Below are positions 40,910 to 50,413 of a DNA stretch of 59,924 bases, piece after piece. Location of the stretch: NCBI RefSeq assembly GCF_018861065.1, contig NZ_JAHKQO010000044.1:1-59924 (forward strand), written 5' to 3'. The DNA is from Paraglaciecola arctica. Its GTDB lineage: Bacteria; Pseudomonadota; Gammaproteobacteria; Enterobacterales; Alteromonadaceae. A program made the translations under genes and the position numbers. Position 1 is the first letter of the stretch; each line of letters opens with the position of its first letter. Under the pieces are notes generated by a model. That model was not told where the DNA came from. It did no database searches and saw only the letters and a list, made by a program, of their open reading frames with translations.

Positions 40910-42031
40910 TTAATTTTTTGGAGCGTGTGACGGGCTCAATACTAATCGACTAAAAGTGACTTGAGTATAATCGCCATTTTGTTTGTCAATTTCCCAATCT
41001 CCGGTACCTAAACAACCTGCATACCAAGTGGTGTCAGCGACCTCTTTGGTACTGCATTGGTTATATGCTCCCGCTTTAAAATACATAGAATCGGCGGTGT
41101 AACCTAAGGGGGGATCGTATTTATCAATTTCACCGTAGGCGTCAAGGTTATTGGCAAGGTTAATTGAATAAGTGACTTGTTTTTTGTTTTCTGCATCAAA
41201 AGTAAGATACATGGTGTTTTGGTGTAGGTTAATTGTGTAACTAAACTCTTCGCCCAAGGCTATGCCTGAATCACCAGGTTCTGACGAGTTTTCCCAAGTA
41301 TTGCCCCATACCGGGTAGGTTATGTCGGTGCGATTAGGATCATCTTTAGGTAAATTGCGTTCATAATTCCAAAAAACTGAGCCTCTTTCGTGATTGGGCC
41401 ATTTTTTGAAGTATATTTTTATGGGTTCGTTACCCCAACCAAATCCTAGGTTTTTAGCCATTAAATCTTTATCTTTAAGCGCGTGGATTTGCCCAACTAC
41501 CACTGAGTAAGCGGCAGGAGTATTAGGCAAGTTCGCGCGAAGTGCCACATGATCCACTTTTAGCGTTGCTTGCATTTTCCCACCTACTGCCGCAAACCTT
41601 TCTGAAAGAGGATGGGCGGCAATAGCAAAGTTATTGCCAGCATATTGAGTTTTAATTTTTTTGTTTGCACCGCGGAGCATTTGGCGTAGTTCACTGCGAG
41701 TGTTTGTGGAAGTGGCTGTGGTAATCGCTTTGTTGGGAGCAGCAAATACCATACCTCGATTTTCATCTAGATAGAAAAAATCAGGGTGTGCGTAATTTTG
41801 AATATCACTAACGCCAACTTCATCAATTTTACCGTTGTTATCTAAATCAACAGGAACGGTGATTTTCCAATGAGACAAATCAAACTCAGTGGCGGGTACT
41901 ATGGCTTTATTCGATTGTGGGCTTGAAACTGTAGTGCCGTTTTCAAAGCCAGAACAAGCGGCTAGCAGCAAGGCACAGCTGGAGAAAATAATGCTCGACT
42001 GCATAATTTTTTTTATGTGAAATTGGGTCAT
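40910..42031 (-). CDS. PL7 alginate lyase, outer-membrane lipoprotein
   Basis: 373 residues. The lipobox LAAC with acylated Cys26 and Ser at +2 predicts an outer-membrane lipoprotein. All three PL7 signatures are present: RSELR (112-116), QIH (181-183) and YFKAGAYNQ (near 320), which carry the catalytic Arg, Gln, His and Tyr. PL7 enzymes cut alginate by beta-elimination and leave unsaturated uronate ends. The QIH form is often linked with polyG-containing substrates, though this is not decisive. No other alginate gene (PL6, PL17, KdgF, DEH reductase) is adjacent, so this lyase is an orphan in this window. Confidence 0.95.
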   Translation of the reverse strand: MTQFHIKKIMQSSIIFSSCALLLAACSGFENGTTVSSPQSNKAIVPATEFDLSHWKITVPVDLDNNGKIDEVGVSDIQNYAHPDFFYLDENRGMVFAAPNKAITTATSTNTRSELRQMLRGANKKIKTQYAGNNFAIAAHPLSERFAAVGGKMQATLKVDHVALRANLPNTPAAYSVVVGQIHALKDKDLMAKNLGFGWGNEPIKIYFKKWPNHERGSVFWNYERNLPKDDPNRTDITYPVWGNTWENSSEPGDSGIALGEEFSYTINLHQNTMYLTFDAENKKQVTYSINLANNLDAYGEIDKYDPPLGYTADSMYFKAGAYNQCSTKEVADTTWYAGCLGTGDWEIDKQNGDYTQVTFSRLVLSPSHAPKN

Positions 42032-42148
42032 TATTGGTTTATCTCTATATATAGAATTAGCTTTTAATAGCGGTGATTGTAGACAACTTTAAATTTAATT
42101 AATAACGCTAAAAATTTATCTCTATTTTTTTCTTACATTCGATTTGGC

Positions 42149-43417
42149 TCAAGCGGTTTTTTGGGTTTCCATGGCGAGTGTTGATAGTTGAGTGTGCTCT
42201 TTTACATTGTGGTGTTCAGCTATTTTTAGGTTGGCTAAATGCTTGAGTATACGGGTTTGTATCGCTTTATAGTGCAACGCTTCGGGTTTTTTCCAATCTC
42301 CAGGGATGACATATTCGTTTTTTAAGAATTCGATAAATCCTTTTAGTAAATGTGGGTCCACGGAAAAACTATCCAGAGTGTTGATATGTTGTGAAAGTGC
42401 TGGCGTCGAGCGAGCACCAAGTACCATAGACTCAATATTGTAAAATGCCTCGCCTAACGTAATGACCTTGGTGCCCAACAGCAGGGACTCTAAACCTACT
42501 GTGGAATTAATTGTAATGACCGCCTCTGCATGGGCAATAATCTCAGATAGTTCACTTTGTTGATCAAAACATACGCGGGGGTGTTTAGCGGCGAGTTTAT
42601 ACAATGAGTTATACTTAGTTTTAGCACTAGGGTGCTCACGAAACACTATATGCAGGTCCTCTGTGTGACTCATTTCTAAGGCTTCGATCAATACATGAAA
42701 TAGCTGGCTCATGGATTTTATCCAAGGTGAATTGTCTAATATCTGTGAGTCGCGGTCTTTTTGAAACGGTACCAGAAGGTATTTTTTAGGCCGATTAAAA
42801 CTAATCTGGGGGTTTTTATGTTGTTTGTATTTCCGCCCTTTGATTTTGAAATTGGACTCTATATTTTTAGATACCACTGAGTCATAAAAACGCGCTTCGC
42901 GTGGCACACTGTTTAAGGCATTGATACCATTAAAATCCATGGTGGTTGATTGGGGTAATACCCCATTTTCAAAATAACTGACGGCAATGCCAAAGTGTTG
43001 ATTAACGGCGTGAAATACATTGTCTTGCCATTTGTGACCGTTCCATATGGCCACCAATTTAGGAGGGCTTTTTGTCAGGTAGTGAAACAAACGTGAATAC
43101 AGAAGTCTAATTTGCCCTATTAAAATGGGGCGGGCCAGTAATTTGACTCTCTGCCAAGATTCGGATTTAGCGTTGTATAGTTCTAATTCTGCTTTGTGCA
43201 CAATCTGCTGCAACACCCGCTCTGACAGCAAGACTGAAGGCGCGCTTGGCAGCCCGTGGTAAGATTGCACTTGGCAATTTAATAAGGTGAGTGACTGTTC
43301 TTTGAGTAAATTAAAATAGCGTTTCTTTTTTTTGGTTCGATACAAAAATAACACATCAGTATGGGGTGATTTTTCCGCAACCGGAAGATTTACTGGCTTC
43401 ATTGTTAAGGTTTCCAT
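42149..43417 (-). CDS. Capsular polysaccharide synthesis protein, KpsS/KpsC-like
   Basis: 422 residues resembling the Capsule_synth family (PF05159): KPPKLVAIWNGHKWQD-like N lobe (PKLVAIWNGHKWQDNVFHAV), then FENGVLPQSTTMDFNGINA, LLVPFQKDRDSQI, DLHIVFREHPSA, and VITINSTVGLESLLLGTKVITLGEAFYNI. These motifs match the Kdo-transferase-like fold of KpsS/KpsC proteins that build the Kdo linker of group 2 capsules. The C-terminal 40 residues are low in similarity. Same strand as, and downstream of, the glycosyltransferase at 43511 (93-bp gap); probably part of a surface-glycan group with the divergent acyltransferase. Confidence 0.82.
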   Translation of the reverse strand: METLTMKPVNLPVAEKSPHTDVLFLYRTKKKKRYFNLLKEQSLTLLNCQVQSYHGLPSAPSVLLSERVLQQIVHKAELELYNAKSESWQRVKLLARPILIGQIRLLYSRLFHYLTKSPPKLVAIWNGHKWQDNVFHAVNQHFGIAVSYFENGVLPQSTTMDFNGINALNSVPREARFYDSVVSKNIESNFKIKGRKYKQHKNPQISFNRPKKYLLVPFQKDRDSQILDNSPWIKSMSQLFHVLIEALEMSHTEDLHIVFREHPSAKTKYNSLYKLAAKHPRVCFDQQSELSEIIAHAEAVITINSTVGLESLLLGTKVITLGEAFYNIESMVLGARSTPALSQHINTLDSFSVDPHLLKGFIEFLKNEYVIPGDWKKPEALHYKAIQTRILKHLANLKIAEHHNVKEHTQLSTLAMETQKTA

Positions 43418-43510
43418 GCAGATGGCTTATAAATTTCACTCTTACAATATCAATCACATTAAAGCTGTGTGAGTGGAGTCGTGTTAGCGAATACTGGCAA
43501 CAGTGCCCAT

Positions 43511-44464
43511 TTAGCGTCTAAAGACTAAATTAGCGGTTTTTAAATTTTGTCCACGAATACGTAACCAAGACCAAACGCTCCCTTTGGTATAACGGCCTTT
43601 TTCTTGATGTTGAATACGGTATACACCTTCTATAGGAAGTCCTTGTCCTTGTGTGCCCAAAAACCAGCGATAAACGCGATCTTCTAAGGCTTTACACCAG
43701 TGCCGAGCAGGCTTTTGATAAATTTTTGACTGTTTGCAGTATCCTAGTGCTCTTGCCACGTCACCATTGACAATTTGTAGTGGGCCCGTCGCGCGAGTAA
43801 TAGTAGTGGCCGTGAAATCTTCTGGATCAATATCCACTAATGTTGACTTTGAGGGATTTAAATTTAGCTGCTCGTGTTGCAACGATAGCGGTTTACTGCG
43901 CTTTTCAATCAAAGGAAATACTAAAGGGGATCGTGCTTTTGGAAGTTGTTTTGCCAGCGAGTTAAAACAACCCTGATGAAAGATAGAATCACAATCGCTA
44001 AACCAGATCCAATCAGCTTTAGTATTTAAGGCTGCATGGTTACGCCCGATTGAGCGGCGAAATAAAAACTCTTTAGGAAAACTTTGCCAATTCCAGCGGA
44101 TATTAGTTTTTTTTATTTGTGCAAAATAGTCCAATGTTTGTTGCGTTTTTAGATCACTTTGACAGTAATAAACCGTCATGGTGACTTTTACGTCTTTTGG
44201 AGCATATAACACCAATGATGACAATTGATAACGCAATAGGTGGGCGTATTGCCAACAATGGCTCACAATTTCAATGGAAAGAGGCTCGTCTGTAGAGGTG
44301 GCCTTTAGTGAGGGCTGCTGTAACTCTTTATAAAAAAGTGTGGCAGGTAATATGCCCCCGGCAAATAGTTTGATTACCGCTCCTTTTAACGCATCAATTC
44401 TAGAATAGTACTTTAAGGGACCGCTGCAATGGTTTTGTAACATATAAACCGGCACTGTGCGCAT
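43511..44464 (-). CDS. GT-A-type glycosyltransferase (GT2-like)
   Basis: 317 residues with no signal peptide. SIEIVSHCWQYAHLLRYQLSSL is the nucleotide-binding first strand, RRSIGRNHAALNTKADWIWFSDCDSIFHQG contains the metal-binding DxD (DCD near residue 155), and a later segment TRATGPLQIVNGDVARALGYC with acidic residues in ALEDRVYRWFLG supplies the acceptor side. This is a family 2-like inverting transferase; donor and acceptor cannot be deduced. Upstream of the KpsS-like gene on the same strand and divergent from the LpxL-like gene, hence probably capsule or lipopolysaccharide synthesis. Confidence 0.78.
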   Translation of the reverse strand: MRTVPVYMLQNHCSGPLKYYSRIDALKGAVIKLFAGGILPATLFYKELQQPSLKATSTDEPLSIEIVSHCWQYAHLLRYQLSSLVLYAPKDVKVTMTVYYCQSDLKTQQTLDYFAQIKKTNIRWNWQSFPKEFLFRRSIGRNHAALNTKADWIWFSDCDSIFHQGCFNSLAKQLPKARSPLVFPLIEKRSKPLSLQHEQLNLNPSKSTLVDIDPEDFTATTITRATGPLQIVNGDVARALGYCKQSKIYQKPARHWCKALEDRVYRWFLGTQGQGLPIEGVYRIQHQEKGRYTKGSVWSWLRIRGQNLKTANLVFRR

Positions 44465-44622
44465 AATAGAAAGAGATTCAGTGTATAGGTTGTTTATGGC
44501 AGTTTTATGTTATTGCTGTGGTCAAAATCACTGATACAACCAGCTAAGGCGCCCCAGAGTTGCAATATTTCTGTCACGATAGTTGGTTTACACTGTCGAG
44601 GTTTTTCGTCAGGAGATGCACT

Positions 44623-45555
44623 TTGCAACAGCATAGAGTCAAGGCGCCACAATTTGAATGGTCTTTTTTATTGCCCAATTATTGGTTGGTTTGGTTAAGT
44701 ATTTTGGTGCTGTACCTTATTTCTTGGTTGCCGTACAAAGTGCAACTGGTTTTGAGCAAAGGAATGGGTAAGTTACTGCAAATTTTTGCACACAAACGTT
44801 ATCAAATTGCCAAACGTAATCTTGAACTGAGTTTTCCTGAATATAGTCAACGGCAAAGAGATGATTTGTTACAAGCGAATCTAGATCACGCTGGTATGGC
44901 CATTTTTGAAACGAGCATGGGCTGGTGGTGGCCAAATTGGCGAGTAGCCAAAAAAGCGGAATTTGAAAATTACCAGTTAATTGAAGAGATCTTAGCCAAG
45001 GGAAAAGGTGTGTTGGCGTTTGCCATTCACAATATGAATCTAGAGTTTGCTTGTCGTGTAATGGGACTTAAAAATCCGTCAGTAGTGTTTTACCGTAAAC
45101 ACAAAAATAAACTCATGGAGTACATGCAATACCATGGGCGTACTCGCTCGAATAAATACATGATCCCCAGAAAAGATGTTATGGGTTTGCTTAATGCCTT
45201 AGACGACGGCGAAGTTTGTTTTTACTTGCCAGACCAAGACTATGGACGCACTAAGTGCGAATTTGCTCCTTTGTTTGCGGTCCCACAAGTGGCAACAACT
45301 ACAGGTTCGATGTTATTTGCTGGGCAATCAAATTGTGAAACGGTGTTTTTAGTGTCTATACGTACCTCGACAGGGTACAAAATCAAAGCCTTACCAGGTT
45401 TAGATAACTTCCCTAGTGGCGATGACCAGTATGATGTCACTCGTATGAACCAAATGATCGAACAAATGATCTTGTTAGCACCAGAACAATATTTGTGGAT
45501 GCATAAACGTTTTAAAACCCGTCCAGACCCAAAGGAGCCTTCCTTATACCGCTAG
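44623..45555 (+). CDS. LpxL/HtrB-like Kdo2-lipid A acyltransferase
   Basis: 310 residues from a TTG at 44623, chosen because a full AGGAGA site lies seven bases upstream and the product then starts like LpxL (a short polar lead, then LLPNYWLVWLSILVLYLISWLP). A longer frame from ATG 44560 has no such support. The HX4E acyltransferase motif is IHNMNLE (His136, Glu141). DQDYG, FVPLF-like FAPLFAVPQVATTTGSMLFA and PEQYLWMHKRFKTRP are near-diagnostic for LpxL/LpxP. It adds a secondary acyl chain to lipid A at the inner membrane. Followed by a family 4 transferase. Confidence 0.9.
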   Translation: MQQHRVKAPQFEWSFLLPNYWLVWLSILVLYLISWLPYKVQLVLSKGMGKLLQIFAHKRYQIAKRNLELSFPEYSQRQRDDLLQANLDHAGMAIFETSMGWWWPNWRVAKKAEFENYQLIEEILAKGKGVLAFAIHNMNLEFACRVMGLKNPSVVFYRKHKNKLMEYMQYHGRTRSNKYMIPRKDVMGLLNALDDGEVCFYLPDQDYGRTKCEFAPLFAVPQVATTTGSMLFAGQSNCETVFLVSIRTSTGYKIKALPGLDNFPSGDDQYDVTRMNQMIEQMILLAPEQYLWMHKRFKTRPDPKEPSLYR

Positions 45556-45725
45556 ATTCCACCAATTTTAGGTTGCCGCTGCTGGCCGTCTATTTAGAGA
45601 CTCTATCTGACACATAATTTACACATGAGTGTTTTAGACTATTGGATATCATTATGTCTGGCGATTATTTGGAAGCCTAATGCATCTAACAACAGTCTAC
45701 TGTTTATTATTGGTCAAGCTCTCAT

Positions 45726-46823
45726 ATGTTTAAATTTTTCAAGGCGCAACTTGCTTTTAAACGTGCTGCTCAGGCTAATTCACAGTCCAATAAATTAATT
45801 CGTTATTTGGTTTCAGCGCAGAATTGGTCCATCAATCATGATGGCGAGTGTTTAATGGCAAATTTGCCGCGACCCATCGGTGAATTAACGATAAGTCACA
45901 AAGGTATCCATCAAGGCATATTTCACTTTGGTGGTATTGCTGATGCCTTGAGTCATGGAAAAATGCGCTGGCCACAAGCCAAGATAAGCTGCGGTCTAAC
46001 CTGGTTTCATGTACTGGAAAATGACAAACGACTCAAACTTGTGCCTGAATTAGACAAAAGGTTAGATTTTTGGCATTCCTCCTGTCAGAGCACTTTAGAT
46101 AGGTTAATTGCTTGCGGCGCTACAGCCTCAAAAACACATTGCATTCCTTTAGGTGTTGATACCGATATTTTTACGGTTGCTACACAACAACAAAAACTAA
46201 AACTCAGGCAACAACTCGGTATTGACGACGATGCTATTGTGATTGGTTCTTTTCAAAAAGATGGTCGCGGTTGGAATAATGGCCAGCACGGAAAAATGGA
46301 AAAGGGCCCTGATGTTTTGTGTGATGTGCTTGAGTCTCTCGCTAAGTCAAATAAGCTATTTGTTTTATTAAGTGGGCCAGCGCGGGGCTATGTTAAAAAC
46401 CGCTTACGTGCCTCAGGTATCGCGTTTTATCACACCGGCTATTTACCACATGCCAATGACGTGGCGCCTTATTTTCAGGCGTTAGATATTTATTTGATTC
46501 CGTCGCGAATAGAAGGTGGCCCCAAAGCCTGTTTAGAAGCGCCGGCGTGTGGCATACCACTGGTGAGTACTAACGTAGGCATGGTGCCAGATATCATCAA
46601 ACACGGTCATCAGGGATTAGTGGCTGATGTGGGGGATACCCGCACTCTAATTGAGCATTGCCAGGCGATCATTGAAGACCCCAATCTAGCAAAAAACTTG
46701 TCTCAAAATGGCCGAACCATGGCTCAAAATTATACTTGGAAAAACATAGCACAGCGCTATTATGATGAACTTTACTTGCCGATACTTGAAGGTCAAGCGG
46801 CTGTTACAGCATCGCTCAAATAA
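45726..46823 (+). CDS. Glycosyltransferase family 4 (GT-B fold)
   Basis: 365 residues. The N-terminal half is divergent. The C-terminal half has the GT-B donor-binding pattern: VIGSFQKDGRGW, LLSGPARGYVKNRL, then DIYLIPSRIEGGPKACLEAPACGIPLVSTNVGMVPDII with the EX7E-type acidic pair (near 258-266). Retaining transferase of the GT4 class, probably acting on lipopolysaccharide or capsule. It lies 170 bp downstream of the acyltransferase on the same strand; the intervening DNA shows no terminator, so co-transcription is possible. Confidence 0.88.
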   Translation: MFKFFKAQLAFKRAAQANSQSNKLIRYLVSAQNWSINHDGECLMANLPRPIGELTISHKGIHQGIFHFGGIADALSHGKMRWPQAKISCGLTWFHVLENDKRLKLVPELDKRLDFWHSSCQSTLDRLIACGATASKTHCIPLGVDTDIFTVATQQQKLKLRQQLGIDDDAIVIGSFQKDGRGWNNGQHGKMEKGPDVLCDVLESLAKSNKLFVLLSGPARGYVKNRLRASGIAFYHTGYLPHANDVAPYFQALDIYLIPSRIEGGPKACLEAPACGIPLVSTNVGMVPDIIKHGHQGLVADVGDTRTLIEHCQAIIEDPNLAKNLSQNGRTMAQNYTWKNIAQRYYDELYLPILEGQAAVTASLK

Positions 46824-47247
46824 ATATCAGTAGTTGATTATCTCGTTTCAAGATCTATTTAACCTGATGTGATGGTCATTTAGGTTTATTCATTATGATA
46901 AGACATATCTAGGTATTTTTTCAGAGCTAATATTTTATCAATAATACTAATATACTAGTGCCACAATGCGGTAAAGGTTGTTTTGATGGGGGGAGACTCA
47001 ACAAAAAAAGAGCCACTTGAAGTAGAATACCTCTAAGTTGGTGCCTGTTCATCGCGGGTTATCTCGTCGTCAGTGATTGTTTTATAATGCATGACGAGCC
47101 TATGTTTTTTCCGTATATTAATTGAAATAGTTTTTTTAAAGCCAACGTATATGTTTGTAAATGTTAAATATATAGCGTTGCTGATTGCTGCAGAACGAGC
47201 CAATCCTACTTAATAGAATTGCTGGTCTACAGATACAGGAAGTAATA
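46824..47247. other. Intergenic region upstream of the diguanylate cyclase gene
   Basis: 424 bp, no gene supported. A run of seven A (47003-47009) next to weak complementarity (AGAG/CTCT) could be read as a minus-strand terminator, but the stem is too short to rely on. An AGGA site stands before the cyclase ATG at 47248. Confidence 0.4.
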
Positions 47248-49227
47248 ATGAGTTGGAGTAAATTGTTCAAAATTGTTGGGGTGCTAGCTTTTATTAGCTA
47301 TCAAACTAATGCACAGATGATTTCAAAACAGGGATTATTGCAGTTTCAATCGAATTTTGTTGAGGCTCAACAACAATTAGACGCCCGCCTTGCTGATACC
47401 TCTAGTGACGCCAATGTTGCATTGGAACTTAACCTTCAAAAAGCCCAGTTGTATATGTTGTATCAACGAGCCGATTTATTACAACCTTTGTTGAGTCAAA
47501 TACAGCAACAGATATTTGCGCAGAAAGATGAAGCAGTGCACAGCCAATGGCATTTATTAAATGGGATACAATTTTATTTGGTTGGCAAATATGCTCAAGC
47601 TGATGAGAGTTTGTCGTTATCTCTGGAGTTGCTCAAAAGTAATAACCGTCATTTGGAAAACGCTTATCTAGAAAATTTTATTTTGATGTATCAAGCGGTT
47701 AACCGGGTGTATTTACAGCAATATGAAGCGGCACTAGCCGAGTTAACGGCAGTATATAAAAGAGCTGAAAAAAATAACTGGTCAATTATTCAGGCGCGTA
47801 GTTTAGTTTTTATGGGTGAAGTGAATTACGCCTTGAAAAACTACGAACAGGCGTTGGAATATTATCATAATGCTTATAACACCTATCCCGAGAATGCATT
47901 AATCTATCGCGCTGAAACCCTCATGTTTGAAGCTCAGATGGTCAATATTGTGGGTGAGCGCAGTGTGGCGTTTACACAATTAGAACAAGCCATGGACGTT
48001 TTTATTGAACAGCAAGATGATACTAGATTAGCCAATGCCTATCTGTTGAAGTCGTATTTTTACAGTAAAGTACCAGATGACTTTCAAGCGTTAGAATGGA
48101 TAGCTAAATCGGTTAAAAAACGCGAGCAGTTAGGCAATGCTATTGAAATAGCGAATGCCTACGTGCATTACAGTTCACAACTGGGGACCAATGGGCAAAT
48201 ACCTTTGGCATTGGAATATGCCAAAAAGGCTGCGGATTTAGCCGAAGTTCATGAGGATATCTCGGGTCAATGGGATTCATACGGTAATTACGCCGATTTG
48301 TTAAATCAAGCCGGAGATTATCAACAAGCATTTCATTATATGCAGCTGAGCGAGCGAGCTTTGCTCAAGAAAGCGCGATTAGATATTACCTCGCAAACAG
48401 CCACCTTAAATGCCGAATTTAATTTAAGCCGTGAACAATTAAAGAGTGAGTTTTTGGATAAACAAGGCCAGTTATTAGAAGAGCGTAATGCGTTGTTGAA
48501 CGAACAGTTATTGATGGAACAACGACAACAGCGTCACCAAAACTGGGTATTAATGGTGTTATCAGCCGCATTAGTGTTCTTTTTGATTATGTGCGCAGTT
48601 ATTTATCGTTTGTATATCAAGAATAAGTTGTTAGCTAGCCGTGATCCGCTTACCTCACTGCATAATCGACGCAGTGTTTTAGTGCTTGGGGAACAAGTAC
48701 TCCACAGTAGCGATCGCTATCAATTTGCTGTGAGTGTTTTGATGTTAGACATCGACAGCTTTAAGGCAGTGAATGATCGGTTTGGTCATGAAACTGGCGA
48801 TCGCGTGATTCAATACGTAGCAGATATTTGTTTAGCCGCTATCAGAAAACCAGACTACGTTGGGCGGGTCGGAGGTGAAGAGTTTTTATTGGTTTTACCG
48901 CATACCGACGAACAAGCCGCATTATTGTTAGCTAAGCGTTTATGCGAACAAGTGGTAAATGCAGACAAAAAGAGTATTGAGCAAGTTAAAAAAGTGACTG
49001 TCAGTATTGGTATTGCAACTAAAAATATTCATAGTGAACAGCCATACAACAGTGATCCACACAAAGATCTTAATCAACTTATTCGTGAAGCTGACGCGGC
49101 TCTATACATCGCAAAAGAAAAAGGTCGCAACCAAGTACAGGTGTACCACACCGATTTAGATTTGAAAGATCACGCGGTAAACTTAGATGCGTCTACACCG
49201 AATATGTTGCGAACATTGCCTGACTAG
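47248..49227 (+). CDS. TPR-containing membrane diguanylate cyclase (GGDEF)
   Basis: 659 residues from the ATG at 47248, which has ACAGGA upstream and opens with a signal peptide (ending YQTNA). A 63-base longer frame was not used. The periplasmic part (about 25-420) is a TPR-like helical array (NYEQALEYYHNAYNTYPENA, IPLALEYAKKAADLAEVHEDIS, GDYQQAFHYMQLSERALL), then a coiled coil, one membrane helix (about 432-454) and a GGDEF domain (about 465-640) with RDPLTSLHNRR and RVGGEEF. The active-site GGEEF is intact, so it should make cyclic di-GMP. No RxxD inhibitory site is obvious. Its periplasmic TPR domain probably senses a peptide or protein. Confidence 0.92.
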   Translation: MSWSKLFKIVGVLAFISYQTNAQMISKQGLLQFQSNFVEAQQQLDARLADTSSDANVALELNLQKAQLYMLYQRADLLQPLLSQIQQQIFAQKDEAVHSQWHLLNGIQFYLVGKYAQADESLSLSLELLKSNNRHLENAYLENFILMYQAVNRVYLQQYEAALAELTAVYKRAEKNNWSIIQARSLVFMGEVNYALKNYEQALEYYHNAYNTYPENALIYRAETLMFEAQMVNIVGERSVAFTQLEQAMDVFIEQQDDTRLANAYLLKSYFYSKVPDDFQALEWIAKSVKKREQLGNAIEIANAYVHYSSQLGTNGQIPLALEYAKKAADLAEVHEDISGQWDSYGNYADLLNQAGDYQQAFHYMQLSERALLKKARLDITSQTATLNAEFNLSREQLKSEFLDKQGQLLEERNALLNEQLLMEQRQQRHQNWVLMVLSAALVFFLIMCAVIYRLYIKNKLLASRDPLTSLHNRRSVLVLGEQVLHSSDRYQFAVSVLMLDIDSFKAVNDRFGHETGDRVIQYVADICLAAIRKPDYVGRVGGEEFLLVLPHTDEQAALLLAKRLCEQVVNADKKSIEQVKKVTVSIGIATKNIHSEQPYNSDPHKDLNQLIREADAALYIAKEKGRNQVQVYHTDLDLKDHAVNLDASTPNMLRTLPD

Positions 49228-49231
49228 TGAG

Positions 49232-49483
49232 TCATTTACTAAAGACTTTACCTCCAATCATTTTAAATGCGGGAGTGCCTCTTATTAAGGCATCTCTGGC
49301 AAAAACGTTATGGCATTTAGGGCACGTGCACGGGGACAAAGTGTAGTCTTTGGTGATGCGTTGCTTAAAGCATTTTAGTAGAGAACCTTTGCCTCCTTTA
49401 CGGTATTTAAATAACTGGGTTTTACATTGACTGCAGAAAACATCGACCGTGGACTCAGGGGCTTTTTTATTGGGTTTGGACAT
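49232..49483 (-). CDS. Small zinc-ribbon protein
   Basis: 83 residues, cytosolic. Two cysteine pairs (FCSQCKTQLFKY near 17-20 and CTCPKCHNVF near 53-58, with a lone Cys between) form a zinc ribbon; many lysines suggest nucleic-acid contact. No family name can be given. It ends 4 bp from the stop of the convergent cyclase gene and has only a weak ribosome-binding site. Confidence 0.68.
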   Translation of the reverse strand: MSKPNKKAPESTVDVFCSQCKTQLFKYRKGGKGSLLKCFKQRITKDYTLSPCTCPKCHNVFARDALIRGTPAFKMIGGKVFSK

Positions 49484-49607
49484 TTTTTGTGGCTAAGTAG
49501 ATAACTGATAAGGTAACTTTAAAAAAGAATATAACACAAGCGCTAGTTTAGATGCTGTAGCTGGCTCACCTATTGATATCACCATGACTGAAATAAGAAG
49601 GAAGGCA

Positions 49608-50330
49608 ATGAAAATTGTTACATTAGTTTTAAGCTTTTTCGTGGCTGCTTCTGCTGTTTCGGCAAGCGAGCCGCTGGCTATTCAAGCACAAGAGCAAACA
49701 GATGACTGGGCGGTCGAATGGTGGATGCCGCGCCATAATGAAAAGTTATTAGTAAAAGAACAGATGAAAAATGTCGACCTAGTGTTTCTAGGTGATTCAA
49801 TTACCCACGCTTGGGAAGATAAAGGTAAACAGGTTTGGCAACAATACTATGCTAAACGCAACGCTCTGAACCTAGGTTTCAGTGGTGATAGAACTGAGAA
49901 TGTTTTATGGCGCTTACAAAATGGTGAGATATCAGGCATTGCTCCTAAGTTACTGGTGTTAATGATAGGCACTAATAATACCGGGCATAGACAAGACAAG
50001 TCTCAAGACACTGCGTTAGGCATTAAATATATTATCGAGCTTTTAGGTGAGCGGTTACCTAATACCAAGGTGTTGTTGTTGGCCATTTTTCCACGTGGTG
50101 CCAGCGCGGATGATCCTCTACGTAAAATAAATGATGGAATTAATGACATTATTAAAGAGTATGCCGATGGCAAAAATATTCATTATTTAGATATTAATCA
50201 CTTATTTATTGACGAAGATGGCAATTTGAGTCAAACCGTTATGCAGGATTTATTGCATCCCAATACCGAACAATACCAAATTTGGGCAGAAGCAATGGAG
50301 CCAAAAATTAGCGCTCTAATGTCTCAGTGA
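49608..50330 (+). CDS. Secreted SGNH/GDSL hydrolase
   Basis: 240 residues from the ATG at 49608 (AGGAAGG just upstream; an earlier ATG at 49584 lacks a site). A signal peptide ends near ASAVSA. All SGNH blocks are present: FLGDSITHAW (Ser), LGFSGDRTENVLWRL (Gly), MIGTNNTG (Asn) and DLLHPNTEQYQIW (Asp-His). It resembles platelet-activating-factor acetylhydrolase-like lipases and carbohydrate esterases such as those in CE families. Substrate undecided: acylated sugar or lipid. Monocistronic with a terminator hairpin after it. Confidence 0.9.
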   Translation: MKIVTLVLSFFVAASAVSASEPLAIQAQEQTDDWAVEWWMPRHNEKLLVKEQMKNVDLVFLGDSITHAWEDKGKQVWQQYYAKRNALNLGFSGDRTENVLWRLQNGEISGIAPKLLVLMIGTNNTGHRQDKSQDTALGIKYIIELLGERLPNTKVLLLAIFPRGASADDPLRKINDGINDIIKEYADGKNIHYLDINHLFIDEDGNLSQTVMQDLLHPNTEQYQIWAEAMEPKISALMSQ

Positions 50331-50369
50331 GTGACCCGATTTAGGGTTGATGCATAATCCAACTGGCAT

Positions 50370-50395
50370 GCCCCTAACGTTTGGTGTTTAGGGGC
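50370..50395. terminator. Bidirectional terminator hairpin
   Basis: GCCCCTAA (50370-50377) and TTAGGGGC (50388-50395) pair perfectly around a 10-nt loop between the convergent SGNH and YCII genes; GGGTTTTAT follows on the plus strand. Confidence 0.7.
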
Positions 50396-50413
50396 TGTCC
50401 TGGGTTTTATCGA

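Noticed and set aside
46981-47040. Possible minus-strand small RNA ending at the A7/T7 run
   Set aside because: The stem before the T run is only four base pairs and there is no promoter-like element that I can support.
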